64,000 bases of DNA from Puccinellia tenuiflora (taxonomy: Eukaryota > Streptophyta > Magnoliopsida > Poales > Poaceae). The DNA lies in contig QRDG01000395.1 in assembly GCA_012064385.1 (NCBI GenBank), positions 124,001 to 188,000 of the forward strand, read 5' to 3'. This document shows, in pieces, positions 19,616 through 32,391 of the stretch. Below the pieces are notes generated by a model, which searched no databases, was not told where the DNA came from, and saw only the letters and a program-made list of their open reading frames with translations. Numbering within the stretch: position 1 is the stretch's first letter; each line of letters opens with the position of its first letter. The position numbers and the translations under genes are program-made.

Positions 19616-22600
19616 TATAAATGGCGGCCGCATCGTCTCCTCCGCGTTCCTCAGTCCATTCGCAACCCTAGCTCCAGATCTCATCTCTCCTCCGAGCGCA
19701 ACTCCACCTTTTCTTCGATCTCCATGGCTTCAAGCAATCCAAGCTCGCCGGTGATTGACGCGACGCCATCGGATTCGGCTCCGCCGATGGGCGGCTCTCC
19801 TTCCGCGGCCGCCGCCGCTGTCTCCGTGCCACCCACCGCCGCCTCCGAGCCTTCCGCCGCTGCAGCTGCATCTTCCCCATCTCCGGTGGACACCTTCACC
19901 GTGCCAGGCCGCGACGAAGTGGCCTTTGCGAAAGCCGCAGCCGAAGCCGCTGCCTCTGCCACTCAAGCCCCCAAGGCTTCTGACACCGCAGCCGAAGGAG
20001 CTAGCGCTGGAGAGGACGAAGAGGAGGAAGCCGGCAGCGATAAGGTGCTGCCAGCAACCCGACACATAATTGGGTCGGCTCAGCTGTAGAAGAAGGCGAG
20101 CTCAAAAGCATGGCGGCCGATGGCGTCATTCCTCCGGCATCCTCTACTTCGCCGGCTTGGAGATCCGCCTTGGACGACCCGTATCCAACCCCAGTCCGGG
20201 ATGAGCGGGTACTTCTCTCCTCCCATGTCTCTAGAGGTTTTTCTTTGCCGCCGTCGGCATTTCTGATAGAAATACTCGACCACTACGGCCTCCAACTCCA
20301 TAACATCACCCCGAACAGTTTGCTATACATCTCCGGCTTTGTAGCTCTATTCGAAGGTTACTTAGGTATAAAACCTAGGCTAGACTTCTTCCATAGATGC
20401 TTCTTAGTCAAGAGGCAGACTGTCAACAAGGAGCTGCTAGTGGTCGGCTCAATCAGTTTCAACTGCCGCCGGGACATGGACTGGTACCCTCAGGTCCCCA
20501 TCGTTGATTCGGCAAAGGGATGGGCTTCGACCTTCTTTTACTGCAAGGACGTGGCACCCCCGAACCGGCTGGAGGGCCTAGCCCCCTTCACAGATATAGC
20601 CGGCACGCCCATGCCGTCCTGGACGAAGAAGCCGTCGGCGAAGATGCCGGCAGACCATGTCGCCATTCAGGCGAAGATTTCGGAGTTAACCTCCAGCTCT
20701 CCTCCCCTAACTGGGGAGGACACCATAATATGCTGGGTCAAAAGACGGATCCAGCCCCTCCAGCACCGTACCCGCCTTTTGTGCGAGTACACTGGTAATG
20801 CTGATCCCATGAGGACCAGCGAGAAAGACATGGATGAGGAGCTCTACCACGCGCGCCTCAACCGCCTAATCAAAGCCCGGCCCAACGAGGGTCGGCAATA
20901 TGAAGAATCGATGCCAATGTTCACGGCGTCCAACCCTCCCCCAAAGGTACTTTGCCGAAAACAAAGTTCAATTCTTTGAAGGGATGTTGGCTTTTCAGCC
21001 ACAAGCTGACTTGTTTTAATCCTCAGATTCCAGGCCTTTCCACTTCTGGATCAGCTGGCACGTCGTCGTCCAGCAAAGTGATCCAGCGCCCCGTTACCTT
21101 TTCTTCGGCTCAAGCAGAGAGCCGGAAGAGGAAGGGCCAGTCGACCGCTAGCAGCGCTAAGTCGACTGAAGACGACGATGCACTTGCTGGGCTCAATATC
21201 CCCAGTAAGAAGTAAGTCGACTGATAACATCTCCTCCTTCCCTTGCAGCAAAGCCGGATTTGCTAAACATCTTTTACCTTTGCAGGATGAAGAAAGGTGC
21301 TCCGTTGAAAACTAAAACGGTCGCCATGAGGAAGAAAGCCTCTCCTGCCATCCCTCCACCAACTCCTCCGGTTCCAGAGCCGAACCCAACAGAGGATAAC
21401 ACGCGTGCCATGGTGACGGCTCCACCTGTTGGGAGAGCCGGGGTCACTCCCCCCACACAATGGACGGAGATAACGGGGAAGGTGACTGAAACCTCTTCTC
21501 CAAGGGCTGAAGCTCCGGCTGATGATGCCCCAATCCTTCACCCAATCAAAGCCGAAGCCTTCGACGAGGAAGGGCGCATCAAGCCGGAATTCATGAGCCG
21601 GTTCATGAAGGCACCTCGGTTTCCCCGGAAGAAGGGAACGACCGTCCGGGATGACGAACCGGATCATACCAAGGCCTATGATACCTTTGATGTCATAGAG
21701 ATCCTTGAAGATCAGCAGAATTACTTTGCTGATAGCTTTGAGGCCGGCATGACGCTTCTCCGCGAGCACTACCAGGTAAAATATCTTACCCAGTAGCCCC
21801 CGAGCACTATGCCGGGTTAAGTTATTAAGACTAGCCGTCATAGTGATCCGAGTTAATGCGAATGCATACACTTAGCCCCTAGCCATGAAATGTCGCCATG
21901 TAACCACCTTAACTTGTAAACATAGCTTTAGGCTTTTAGCAATTCCTTACGCAGATCCACCGAAAAATTGGCGCTGAAACCCTCAATTCTTTGGGTGTGC
22001 GAAATCAGGAGATGCGCCGGCTCAAGACTGAACTGGCGACAAAAGATGCCATCATCGAAGGGTTTGAGGCGGACCGGGTTCAATACCAAGGTACAAACGC
22101 CGAATCTTTAGCTTTTGAGTTCTAGGCTTTCTTTTATACTGCTGACACTTTTGTTTTGCAGACGCCATTATCAAAGCCAAAGAACTTGCCGAGAACGCCG
22201 GCATTGTCGACCGGCTCCGCGACGAGAATATTGAGCTGAATAAGCTCAACCAATCGATGGCGGCAGAACTAGAGACGGCCAGGAAGAATCTTGCCAAAGC
22301 CGAACAACTCCTGGAATCAGAGAGGCAGAGCCACAAGGATGCCTTCAATGAAATCCAGGACCGGCTTAATAGGCGCCTCGATGAGTCGCTGGCCATCGAC
22401 AACCAGCTTTTGAGTAAGTATCGAAAAAACTTAAACTCATCGCTTTGTCTTAGGCAAATATAACTGAACTTCGCCCTTCTGCAGCTCCGGCGGGTTACGG
22501 CCATGAGCTAACGGCGGAAAACCGGCTTGACCGGATTCTGGAAGTAGGGAGCTTATCCCGAAGATTATCTCTTCGGGAAAAGATCTTGCTGAGAAGTTCT

Positions 22601-22966
22601 TTCCCGGCAACCCCGAACCCCCGACGGATCTTGCCAGCTTAGAAGCTGAACTGAGCGAATCGGCTTCATTCTTCGATGAACGCCTTCGTTCCAGTGCTCG
22701 TGGAGGTGCCAAGACGGCTTTGGGCTTGATGATGGCACATTACCCGGAGGCATAAGCGTGGCGAGTGGCATCCGGCTTCCCTCTTGAAAAGGAGGACGGC
22801 ACGCCGCTAGACGAGCAAGATCGTAAGAAGATCCTTCGGTCCGTCTCCGGTTATGCCAGCAAGATTGCCAACATGGTCTCCTTGACCACCATCTTCAAGG
22901 AAATGCCGTGTCCGCCAACTCCTGTTCAATCAGATGAAGATACTGAGGCGGTGGAGAAATCGTCCT
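19616..22966 (+). pseudogene. Antisense spliced gene of the gypsy element (PF04195, putative gypsy-type transposon protein)
   Basis: Transcribed opposite to gag-pol. TATAAAT lies at 19616-19622, about 108 bp before the ATG at 19724. Exons inferred from GT-AG borders: 19724-20946, 21027-~21212, 21285-21774, 21955-22090, 22162-~22410 and ~22480-22966. The N-terminus is alanine/serine-rich; residues from 20110 on (GFSLPPSAFLIEILDHYGLQ, NSLLYISGFVALFEGYLGI) match the PF04195 family found with grass gypsy elements; later exons are coiled-coil-like (ELNKLNQSMAAELETARKNL). Lesions: a 2-nt shift near 20068, a shift near 22549 and a stop at about 22754. Function is unknown for the family. Confidence 0.82.
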
Positions 22967-23480
22967 GAGCCGAACTTGCTCGTTGAGCCGGCTATCCTGA
23001 AAATGTAATGGGCAACATGTAAAGCCGTCCAAACAATGTACATGTCTAGAACTAAGTTAGCCTTTTGCTGTACGTTAATCAGCTTTATATTTTGCAAACT
23101 TGCAATTTTTATGCCTCAGTTAAATCTGGCCTTGACACCTTAGCCTTTAAGCGCTGGCAAACCTATGGCGAAGCTAACTCACTGAGTAACAGGGTACGCA
23201 ATGACCAATCTGTTTAGACTCAGAACAAGTGCCGCCTTTCGGTGCCGAAACTAACAACCTGGCGCAAAGAGCTAGCAGACAAACATTAATTTGGCAAAAC
23301 GTTAATTTTTTACCACCTTAAGGCGTATTCAACATGAAAGAGTTTACCAACAAGAGCAACACAGGCAATTTCGGATAAACAGACTAACAATAAGATCATA
23401 GGGAAATAAAGGATGGTACAGATTCTCGAATTCGACATGAGAGAAACCAATTTTTATTTCATGATCATATTGACATGGTT
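22967..23480. other. Non-coding spacer between the convergent gypsy genes
   Basis: No ORF or motif beyond AT-rich trailer sequence. It separates the 3' end of the antisense gene from the 3' end of the integrase frame, so the two genes converge here and may share terminator sequence. Confidence 0.5.
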
Positions 23481-23493
23481 ACAATAGAATTTG

Positions 23494-24507
23494 CTAAGTG
23501 TAAAAAGGACGTAGCTGAGCGATATTCCACGGACGTTTCGTCTCATCTAAGTCGTCATCTACATGCCTTTTCCTCTTGCGACCTTTCTTCCTGGGATCTT
23601 TCTTTGAATCCCTTAAGTCGAGGAGATAATATGACCCGTTTTTCAGGACTTTGCTGATAACGAAAGGCCTTCCCATGGCGGGGATAATTTGTGCTGCCGG
23701 CTTTGCACAAGCCGAAGCACTAAGTCGCCTTCTCGAAAAGATCGATTCCGCACTCTACGTCTCTGGTAACGACGTAGATCTTGTTGATAGATGGCGGATC
23801 TTTGGAGAGCTAACTCTCTTTCTTCTTCGAGGATATCTAAGCCGTCTTTGCGTGCTTCTTCTGCGTCTTCTTCGACGTAGGCTGCGACTTTAGGCGAATC
23901 GTGGGTCATGTCGGATGGGAGCACCGCTTCTGCACCATATACCAGGAAGAAAGGGGTAAAGCCGGTTGACCTATTTGTGGTAGTACGAATACTCCATAAG
24001 ACCGCCGGCAATTCCTCAACCCAAGCGCCGGCTGCTCGATGCAAAGGAGTTTCAAGCCTCGGCTTAATACCCTGCAGAATAATGCCGTTAGTGCGCTCTA
24101 CCTGTCCATTGGATTGTGGGTGTGCCACCGACGCCACATCGAGTCGGATCTTTGATCGGCTACAGAACTTCGCTAGCTCACCGACGGCAAAGTTTGTGCC
24201 ATTGTCAGTGATAATGCTATGCGGTATGCCGAATCGAGTTGTAATCTCGACGATGAACTTTGTTGCCGTTGCTCCGTCGAGTTTCTTGATGGGCTTTGCC
24301 TCCACCCACTTCGTGAATTTGTCGACCGCCACCAACAGGTGGGTTAAGCCTCCTCTCGCCGTCTTAAAGGGTCCCACCATGTCGAGCCCCCAGACCGCGA
24401 ACGGCCAAGTGATAGGGATCGTTCGGAGCTCCTGAGCCGGCAAGTGAACCTACTTTGCGTAGCGCTGACATCCTTCACAAGTCTTGACGATGTTGATAGC
24501 ATCCTCT
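23494..24507 (-). pseudogene. Gypsy integrase, C-terminal part of pol
   Basis: Inserts the cDNA copy into the genome. Minus-strand frames carry the second half of the zinc-binding region (CEGCQRYAK, followed by a stop), then the catalytic core with D (GLDMVGPF), D (ITDNGTNF) and E (NGQVERTNG) and a basic C-terminal stretch to 23494. There is one stop near 24450 and a frame change near 23650. The N-terminal zinc-binding half is absent because the inserted copia and an adjoining deletion remove it. Confidence 0.9.
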
Positions 24508-26386
24508 TGTTGGGAATATGCCCTAGAGGCAATAATAAAATGGTTTATTAGCATATTCATGTTTATGATAATAGTTTATTATCCATGCTATAATTGTATT
24601 AACCGGAAACATAATACATGTGTGGAATATAAATACCAGGTGTCCCTAGTAAGCCTCTACTGGACTAGTTCGTTAGTCAAGAGATGGTTAGAGTTTCCTA
24701 ACCATGGACTTGTTATAGTCACTTGATAACGGAGTCATATCATTAGGAGTAATGATATGATGGACAAGACCCAAATAATAAAGAGTTGCAATTGATCGTG
24801 TCACAACAGTTTTATTGCCAACACTTTTTGTATGCCAAGTATAGTTTCCTTAGACCATGAGATTATCTCACTCCCGTTTACCGGAGGAATACTTTGTGGA
24901 CATCAAACGTCACTTCGTAACTGGGTGATTATAAAGGTGGCTTTCAGGTATCTCCGATGGTATTTGTTGGGTGACATGAATCAAGACTGGGATTTGTCCT
25001 TCCTTGTGACGGAAAAGATATCTCTGGGCCCTCTCGGTAATATAGCATCAGAAAGGTTGCAACCATGTGATTAAGTTTTAATCACGGAGATCCTATATTA
25101 TGGACGAGTAAAGAGAATTTGCCAGGTAACGAGATAGAACTAGATATGGAGATATCGACGATCAAATCTCGGGCAAATTAAATATCGGTGAGACAAAGGG
25201 AATCGTATATGAGATTAAGAATCTCCGGCATCGTGGTTCAATCGATAAGGAACTTCGTTGAATATGTAGGAGTCAATATGGGCATCCCGGTCCCGCTATT
25301 GATTATTGATATGATCATGTCTGCATGTTCTCGAACCCGTAGGGTCACACACTTAACGCTCCGATGTAGCTAGGGTTAGCGATGAGATAATTGATGGTAT
25401 GCATGAATGGTGATTCAGAGTCTCGGATGGGATCCCGGACGTCACGAGGAGTTCCGGAAGAGTCCGGAGAATAAGATTCATATATGGAAAGTGGTTTCCG
25501 GAGGTATCGGAAAAGTTCCGGAATATTTCGGTAGGGTACCGGAAGGTTCTAGAAAGTTCTAGAGGAGTCTAGAAGTGGGACCCACATAAGATATGGGGCC
25601 CACATGGACCAAAGGGGTGTAGCTAGCCACTTGGGCCAGCCGCACCACACAATGGCCCATATGGGCCAAACCGGCCAACCAAAGGGCCAAGGGGCCCAAA
25701 GGGGGGCAAACCCTAAAGGGGGCGCCTTGGGGGGCAAGCCTCCCCTTGGCCGCCGGCCCTAGAAAGGGTTTTTGGGGCGCACCCCCCCTTGCCCCCTCCA
25801 CCTATAAAAGGAGGAGGGGTACGGCACACTTGGGGCTGCCTTGATGGAAACCCTAGCCGCACCCCCCTTGCTCCTCCACCTCCACCTCTTGCGCCACCTC
25901 TTCCGAAGGGCTGCCGCAATCTCCACCTCCTCTATTGCCGCGCCACCTCTCCCTCCCGGAGGGCTGCCGCCATCTACTCCCTCTCCTCTTGCTTGGCTTG
26001 GCGAAGCCATGCTCGTGGAGACTACACCATCAACGCCACCACAACCGTCGTGGTGCCGAGATCCATCTAGCCATCTCCACCTTGCTTGCGTGATCAAGAA
26101 GGTGGAGATCTACATCGAGCTATACGTGTGGATACCACGGAGGTGCTGCCCATCGTGGCACTTCATCGAATTGGACTTCGAGGAAATACATCTCCTCGCG
26201 ACTAGATGAGTCTAGTTGCGGGGATCGACTAGCCAACCCCTGCACCGACAAAACGCGTTTGTTGATCTTCAAGGGTAAGAGATTGGATCTCATCTTCGCT
26301 ACCTCCATCTAGTAGGTCTAGATCCTTGGGGTTTATTCCGCTTGCTGCGTAGGAAAATTTTTGTTTTCTATGCTGCGACCCCTTCA
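24508..26386 (+). repeat. 5' LTR (1879 bp) of the nested copia
   Basis: It runs from TGTTGGGAATATG to CCCCTTCA, with the primer site two bases later. The 3' copy covers its first ~1200 bp with about 12-15 differences counted by eye. Confidence 0.9.
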
Positions 26387-27830
26387 GTGGTATCAGAGCC
26401 TAGATCTATTCGTAGATGTTGGTGCGATTAGAACACAAGTGTTGTGGGCGTTGATATTTTATGTTGCTACCTTCTCGCGTGCACTTTGCGTCTTTGCGGT
26501 ATTGTGAGATGAAGCGGCCCGGACCAACCTTACTCGTCCACGCACGAGAGACCGGTTCCACGATTGACATGCAACTTGTTTTGCATAAGTGGCTGGCGGG
26601 TGTCTGTTTCTCTTGCTTTAGTGAAGATGCAATTTTCAATGGAAGGCCTTTCAAAAGGATGAGTAAATAAGCAACTACTATATTTACCGTTGTGGTTTTT
26701 GCGTAGATTAGAACAGTTCTATCTCGTTGACCCAAGCCACGTAAAAATTGCATAAACAAAGTAGAGGACGTCTAACTTGTTTTTGCAGAGGGGGTCATGT
26801 GATGTGGTATGGCCAATATGTTATTTGTGATAATGTATGCAATGATCATGTTTGTAATCTTTCGCGACTTGCATGTCATCGAGTACGGCAACCGGCTGGA
26901 GCCATATGGTTGTCTTTTATTTTATGTGACCTGCGTGTCGATGAATCACCATGTAATTGCTTTACTTTATTGCTAAGAGTAGCATTAGTTGTAGTTGCAA
27001 TAGTTGGTGGACAACCATGGTGATGGCGCCACGATGATGGAGATCATGCCGGAGATGGAGATCTTGCCGGTGCTTTGAAGATGGAGATCAAAAAGCATAA
27101 GAAGAAAGGCCATATCATATCACAATTATGAATTGCATGTGATGTTAATCCCTTTTTGTGCACCTTATTGTTATGCTTAGATGTGATCGCGACGGTAGCA
27201 TGATAAGGTGATCTCTCGTGTTAATATCAAGATGTGTTCTCCCCTAGTATGCACCGTTGCCAAAGATCTTCGTTTCGAAGCACCACGTGATGATCGGGTG
27301 TGATAGATTCAACGTTCACATACAACGGGTGTAAGCTAGATTTACACATGCGAAAATACTACGGTTTCCTTGACGAGCCTAGCATGTACAGACATGGCCT
27401 CGGAACACAAGAACCGAAAGGTTAAACACGAGTCATATGGACGATATGATCAACATGGCGATGTTCACCTTTGAAGCTACATCATCTCACGTGATGATCG
27501 GTTGTGGTATAGTGGATTTGGATCGTGTGTCACTAAACAACCAGAGAGATGTTGAGTTTACTGGGAGTTCATTAAGATGAACTAAAATTATCATAAACAA
27601 AAGTCCAGATGTCTTTGCAAAAATCCTTGTAGATCATGGTTGACTACGGTAGTCTGTTCGTTGCTGAAAAGCTGCGTCTCGATGGGTCAATTTTGTTAAG
27701 TGGTACCTGCGTCTGAGAGAAGTCCTACACACCAATGCTGAGCTCTACGTGCTAGAAGAACCAATAGGAGATAAACCCAAACTTTTCTGCAAGCGATGAA
27801 GAGTACATGGAGTGGTTTTGAACCACCTAC

Positions 27831-28166
27831 TTGAAAGTCAAGTGGATGATGTGCACCTTCATGAATTCTGACCTAAGTAAACAATTCAAGAACTTGATTG
27901 CAATGGAGATTGTTGATGAACTGAAAAATAGTTTTTCAGCACAAGCTAGAATTGTAAGGTTCGAATGTCTGAACGGTTTTCTTTCACTCAAGATGGAAGA
28001 GAACACTTGCTTGGAACGACACCTGAGGATAATGCATGAGATACATCATCGTCTAGTGCTTGTTTGGAACCACGAGATGAATGACGGTTTCGCGATAGGT
28101 GGGGTGATACGCTTCTCCCCAGCTTCAAGAATTGTGTCGGAGACTAGGTCATGGGAAGGGATTTGA
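27831..28166 (+). pseudogene. Copia gag remnant
   Basis: A 111-codon frame includes KQFKNLIAMEIVDELKNSF and QARIVRFECLN, which resemble the UBN2/retrotransposon gag region of copia elements. There is no zinc knuckle and no longer frame nearby. It is the only protein trace in the internal domain. Confidence 0.6.
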
Positions 28167-31100
28167 TCACTTTCTGTGAGTTTGTGTCTCGGCTGCGTCA
28201 TGTCAAAGTGGAACCCATAGCAAGAGAAGTTGGCAATGCAGAAAGTATATATTGATATACAAGTTATAAGTGTTTAAGTCCAAATTGCAATTGTGGCGGT
28301 TTCGATAAGTATTTGATACTCATTCTGTTTTATGAAAACAGAACCTGCTGCTTGAGATTTGCATAAAGGATATGGGAAGACATTGCAGAATGGTGGCAAT
28401 CAAGGAGTTGATGCCGGCAATGATCTGTCTCTACATTTATCGTTTTGATTAGAGGATTTGAATAAGTTTTGTAATCGAACTAAGTGTGATTTTGATTAGT
28501 GTGTCTTGCTTATGTGAGACGGTTATTCATGTTAAAGACAATGGTTGTTCTATTTTCATGAGTGATCCTTTTTGGAAATCACAAGTTTTCGATTATAAGT
28601 GTGTTATTCTTATTATAATCTAGATGACAAATTGTTTGAACATTTATAAAATATGTGACATACTAAAATATCCAAAACTTAATAATGACAATTGTTTTAG
28701 TCGTGCTAAAGATTGAATAAACATTTTGATGTTTTATCAATGCGCCTTATTGAAGGAGTATGACTAAAATGCCACCCTTTGGAAGTGTGCCATGAATTGC
28801 CGAAAGTAAACACAAGTGTTGGTTGTATTTTCAGCAAATGTTGGATGTCATTATTTTGTGCGCTCCATCATAAGTGATATGAGTAAATATATGTATTTAT
28901 TCGAGTTATGATATTTGATGAGATCAAATAAATTACTGGAGTTTAGGATATTAAGTTAACAAGAAAATTGAGTCTTTATGATTTGATCAAAAGAGACAAA
29001 AATATTTGAGTTATATGTTAGTATGTGGACTTGTCAGAAGTGTTATCACAAATTACAATATTTAGAATATTTCAAAGGCGTTTGATATGTCCTAAGATAT
29101 TGTAATTACACACTATTTGATATTGTGTGGTCTCAAAGAAGGGTTTTATTTCGGGGGGTTTAATAATAGCATTTAGATTTATTTGATAAACACTCTGTTT
29201 TAAATAAGGGTCTATTTAATGATTTGCATTTCGCATATGAGTTATGTGAAACAGTGGTTTCAATAATTATGGGATAATTAGAAACTATTGCAAATAAAGT
29301 TTGTAGTATATTCATATGTGACTATGAATAGAGATTCCACAATGAGAGACTAAAAGGGACAAATCAATTGTTGATTGTGTTAAATGTTTTAGTGGATTTA
29401 TCGTGAAAAGGTTTCATTGATAAAATAATTGCTGGAATAAAATTGAAAAGCTGAAACCTTGCTTGTTTATGTATCAAGTGGCACATATGTAAAGTGCTAT
29501 GTTGGTTAAAACTTGACACATAAAGGAATTAATGATGGTGATCATTGAATATCGGTTTAGCTTGTCTAAAGAAAAGTAGGATTCAAGAATATGGTATTTT
29601 GTCAGGTTACAAAATAATATTCATGATTTACTTGTCATGTTTCAGACACAAGACATACCTACGAAACTACAAAGAAGAAATAGAAGCCTTAAATACGAAA
29701 GTGACTAAGAGTCATTCGATGTTAAGTTTAAATCACAAAGTAATTGTTGCTTGATTTTGTGAAAGTGATGTTTCACATATTTATTCCTCAAAAGGGGTTT
29801 TGCTGGGAATAAATAAAACTTAAAGCTAGTAAAGTACTAGCGTTTCGTATAAAGAGTTCTCGATATTAATAGTTAATTAATAATTTTGGAGGTGTCCAAA
29901 ATATCGAGAATATACACGAGTGTGATCTAATTAAGATATGTGGCGACATATGTTAAGTTAGAGCAGAAACTATTTTCCATGATCAAAATATGTGGAGACA
30001 TATGTTTGAGTGGGAGCTAGTTCATGGTCAAATATAAGGATAACATATTTCTGAGTGGGAGCCAAAGTGGTTTCACAATTTAATATGTGTATGGTGTATA
30101 TTTGAGTGGGAGTTTACAACATCTTGTTTATATGAAATGGAGATTTCATAAATGTTGTAAATATTTCAGGAACCAAACGCATAACTTGTGAAGTTAATTT
30201 GAATGTCAAATATCTATGGAGATAGATGCGTATTTTGTCGATAAATAAGTCAGGAACCAACGTATAACTTATGAAGTTAGTTTGAACATCAAATATCCAT
30301 GGAGATGGATGTATCTATGGAGGATAGATATATTTGATAAGCATTATGTCAGGATGTTTAACCTAAGTAAGATTTTGAAGGAGTTCAAAATAAAACAAGA
30401 GAAGAAAGGTTCATCTGCTTGTGAAAAATAGGTGAAACATTGAGTTGATAACTCAGTACAAAATTGATGGTTGGAGAATATGTTGATATTCGCTATGAAT
30501 TGTTCATAGGTCTAAAACATATAAGAACCATGTGTTTGTATTTGACGATATGTGACCCAAGTTCTTGGTTAGAAGAACGTGTTAGAATGAGGAGTCATTT
30601 TAACATGAAGATGAGATAAAGGAATCTAGAGATTGGTAGACTTGGTTGAAGTCATAAAACCAAACTAGATTGGAGATCTCTTAAAGTCAGTAGCGCAGCA
30701 AAAGCATGATCGAAAATATCGAAGTGACATGATAGCACTGTCGATTTGTGAGTCTACAACATATAGGAGTATATGATTAATTCAAGGATTAAAAGATATA
30801 ATATTGTGGTTTGAGAAATTTTATTTCAAGACTGAGTGAGTTCCGGTTGCACATGCTATGTGAAAGTCCTCTTGACTGATCATACGTCATGTAGGCATAA
30901 AAGGGAAACGAAAATCTCACTCCCTAACCAAATATATTATATTCATCATGTGATGATGAGAATTATCATGTGATGATAATAGGTTTATCATGAGATGATA
31001 AAGTAATGTCAAATTAGGTGACATTGACGTTTTGCAAAGAACATAAAGAACTGTATAGTACAGAATACGGACAGAACCTCTTCCACGAGCAAACATGATT

Positions 31101-31189
31101 AGCACTGAGACTCCATGAGTGTTAGACACCATGAGTGTTGGATCGAGAAAATGTAAACTGGATTATTGACTCTAGTGCAAGTGGGAGAC
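28167..31189. other. Internal domain of the nested copia, non-coding
   Basis: AT-rich with short repeats such as GAGTGGGAGC with CATATGTGGAGACATATG (29940-30110), AGGAACCAACGTATAACTT (twice, near 30170 and 30252) and ATCATGTGATGAT (three variants, 30945-31000). No pol domains could be read in any frame. Confidence 0.6.
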
Positions 31190-32391
31190 TATTGGGAATA
31201 TGCCCTAGAGGCAATAATAAAATGGTTTATTAGCATATTCATGTTTATGATAATAGTTTATTATCCATGCTATGATTGTATTAACCGGAAACATAATACA
31301 TGTGTGGAATATAAACACCAGGTGTCCCTAGTAAGCCTCTACTGGACTAGTTCATTAGTCAAGAGATGGTTAGAGTTTCCTAACCATGGACTTGTTATAG
31401 TCACTTGATAACGGAGTCATATCATTAGGAGTAATGATACGATGGACAAGACCCAAATAATAAAGAGTTGCAATTGATCGTGTCACAATAGTTTTATTGC
31501 CAACACTTTTTGTATGCCAAGTATAGTCTCCTTAGACCATGAGATTATGTCACTCCCGTTTACCGGAGGAATACTTTGTGGACATCAAACGTCACTTCGT
31601 AACTGGGTGATTATAAAGGTGGCTTTCAGGTATCTCCGATGGTATTTGTTGGGTGACATGAATCAAGACTGGGATTTGTCCTTCCTTGTGACGGAAAAGA
31701 TATCTCTGGGCCCTCTCGGTAATATAGCATCAGAAAGGTTGCAACCATGTGATTAAGTGTTAATCACGAAGATCCTATATTATGGACGAGTAAAGAGAAT
31801 TTGCCAGGTAACGAGATAGAACTAGATATGGAGATATCGACGATCAAATCTCGGGCAAATTAAATATCGGTGAGACAAAGGGAATCGTATATGAGATTAA
31901 GAATCTCCGGCATCGTGGTTCAATCGATAAGGAACTTCGTTGAATATGTAGGAGTCAATATGGGCATCCCGGTCCCGCTATTGATTATTGATATGATCAT
32001 GTCTGCATATTCTCGAACCTGTAGGGTCACACACTTAACGCTCCGATGTAGCTAGGGTTAGCGATGAGATAATTGATGGTATGCATGAATGGTGATTCAG
32101 AGTCTCGGATGGGATCCCGGACGTCACGAGGAGTTCCGGAAGAGTCCGGAGAATAAGATTCATATATGGAAAGTGGTTTCCGGAGGTATCGGAAAAGTTC
32201 CGGAATATTTCGGTAGGGTACCGGAAGGTTCTACAAAGTTCTAGAGGAGTCTAGAAGTGGGACCCACATAAGATATGGGGCCCACATGGACCAAAGGGGT
32301 GCAGCTAGCCACTTGGGCCAGCCGCACCACACAATGGCCCATATGGGCCAAACCGGCCAACCAAAGGGCCAAGGGGCCCAAAGGGGGGCAA
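31190..32391 (+). repeat. 3' LTR of the nested copia, truncated
   Basis: Collinear with 24508-~25715 and then stops within GGGGGGCAAACC. The first two bases are TA instead of TG. Confidence 0.9.

Larger units (their letters stand above)
24508..32391 (+). mobile_element. BARE/Angela-like non-autonomous copia retrotransposon nested in gypsy pol
   Basis: The 5' LTR 24508-26386 and 3' LTR 31190-32391 (truncated) begin TGTTGGGAATATGCC and TATTGGGAATATGCC; the start is the BARE/WIS/Angela type known from Triticeae. Primer site TGGTATCAGAGCC is at 26388 and the polypurine tract GTGGGAGACT precedes 31190. The internal 4.8 kb has no usable gag-pol. The 3' LTR stops at the point matching about 25715 of the 5' LTR and gypsy RNase H-side sequence follows directly, so the expected duplication (CCTCT at 24503-24507) is missing on the right. 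Confidence 0.9.

Noticed and set aside
30940..31010. CRISPR-like spaced repeat (ATCATGTGATGAT three times)
   Set aside because: Degenerate short repeats in a plant retrotransposon, with no constant repeat length or spacers.
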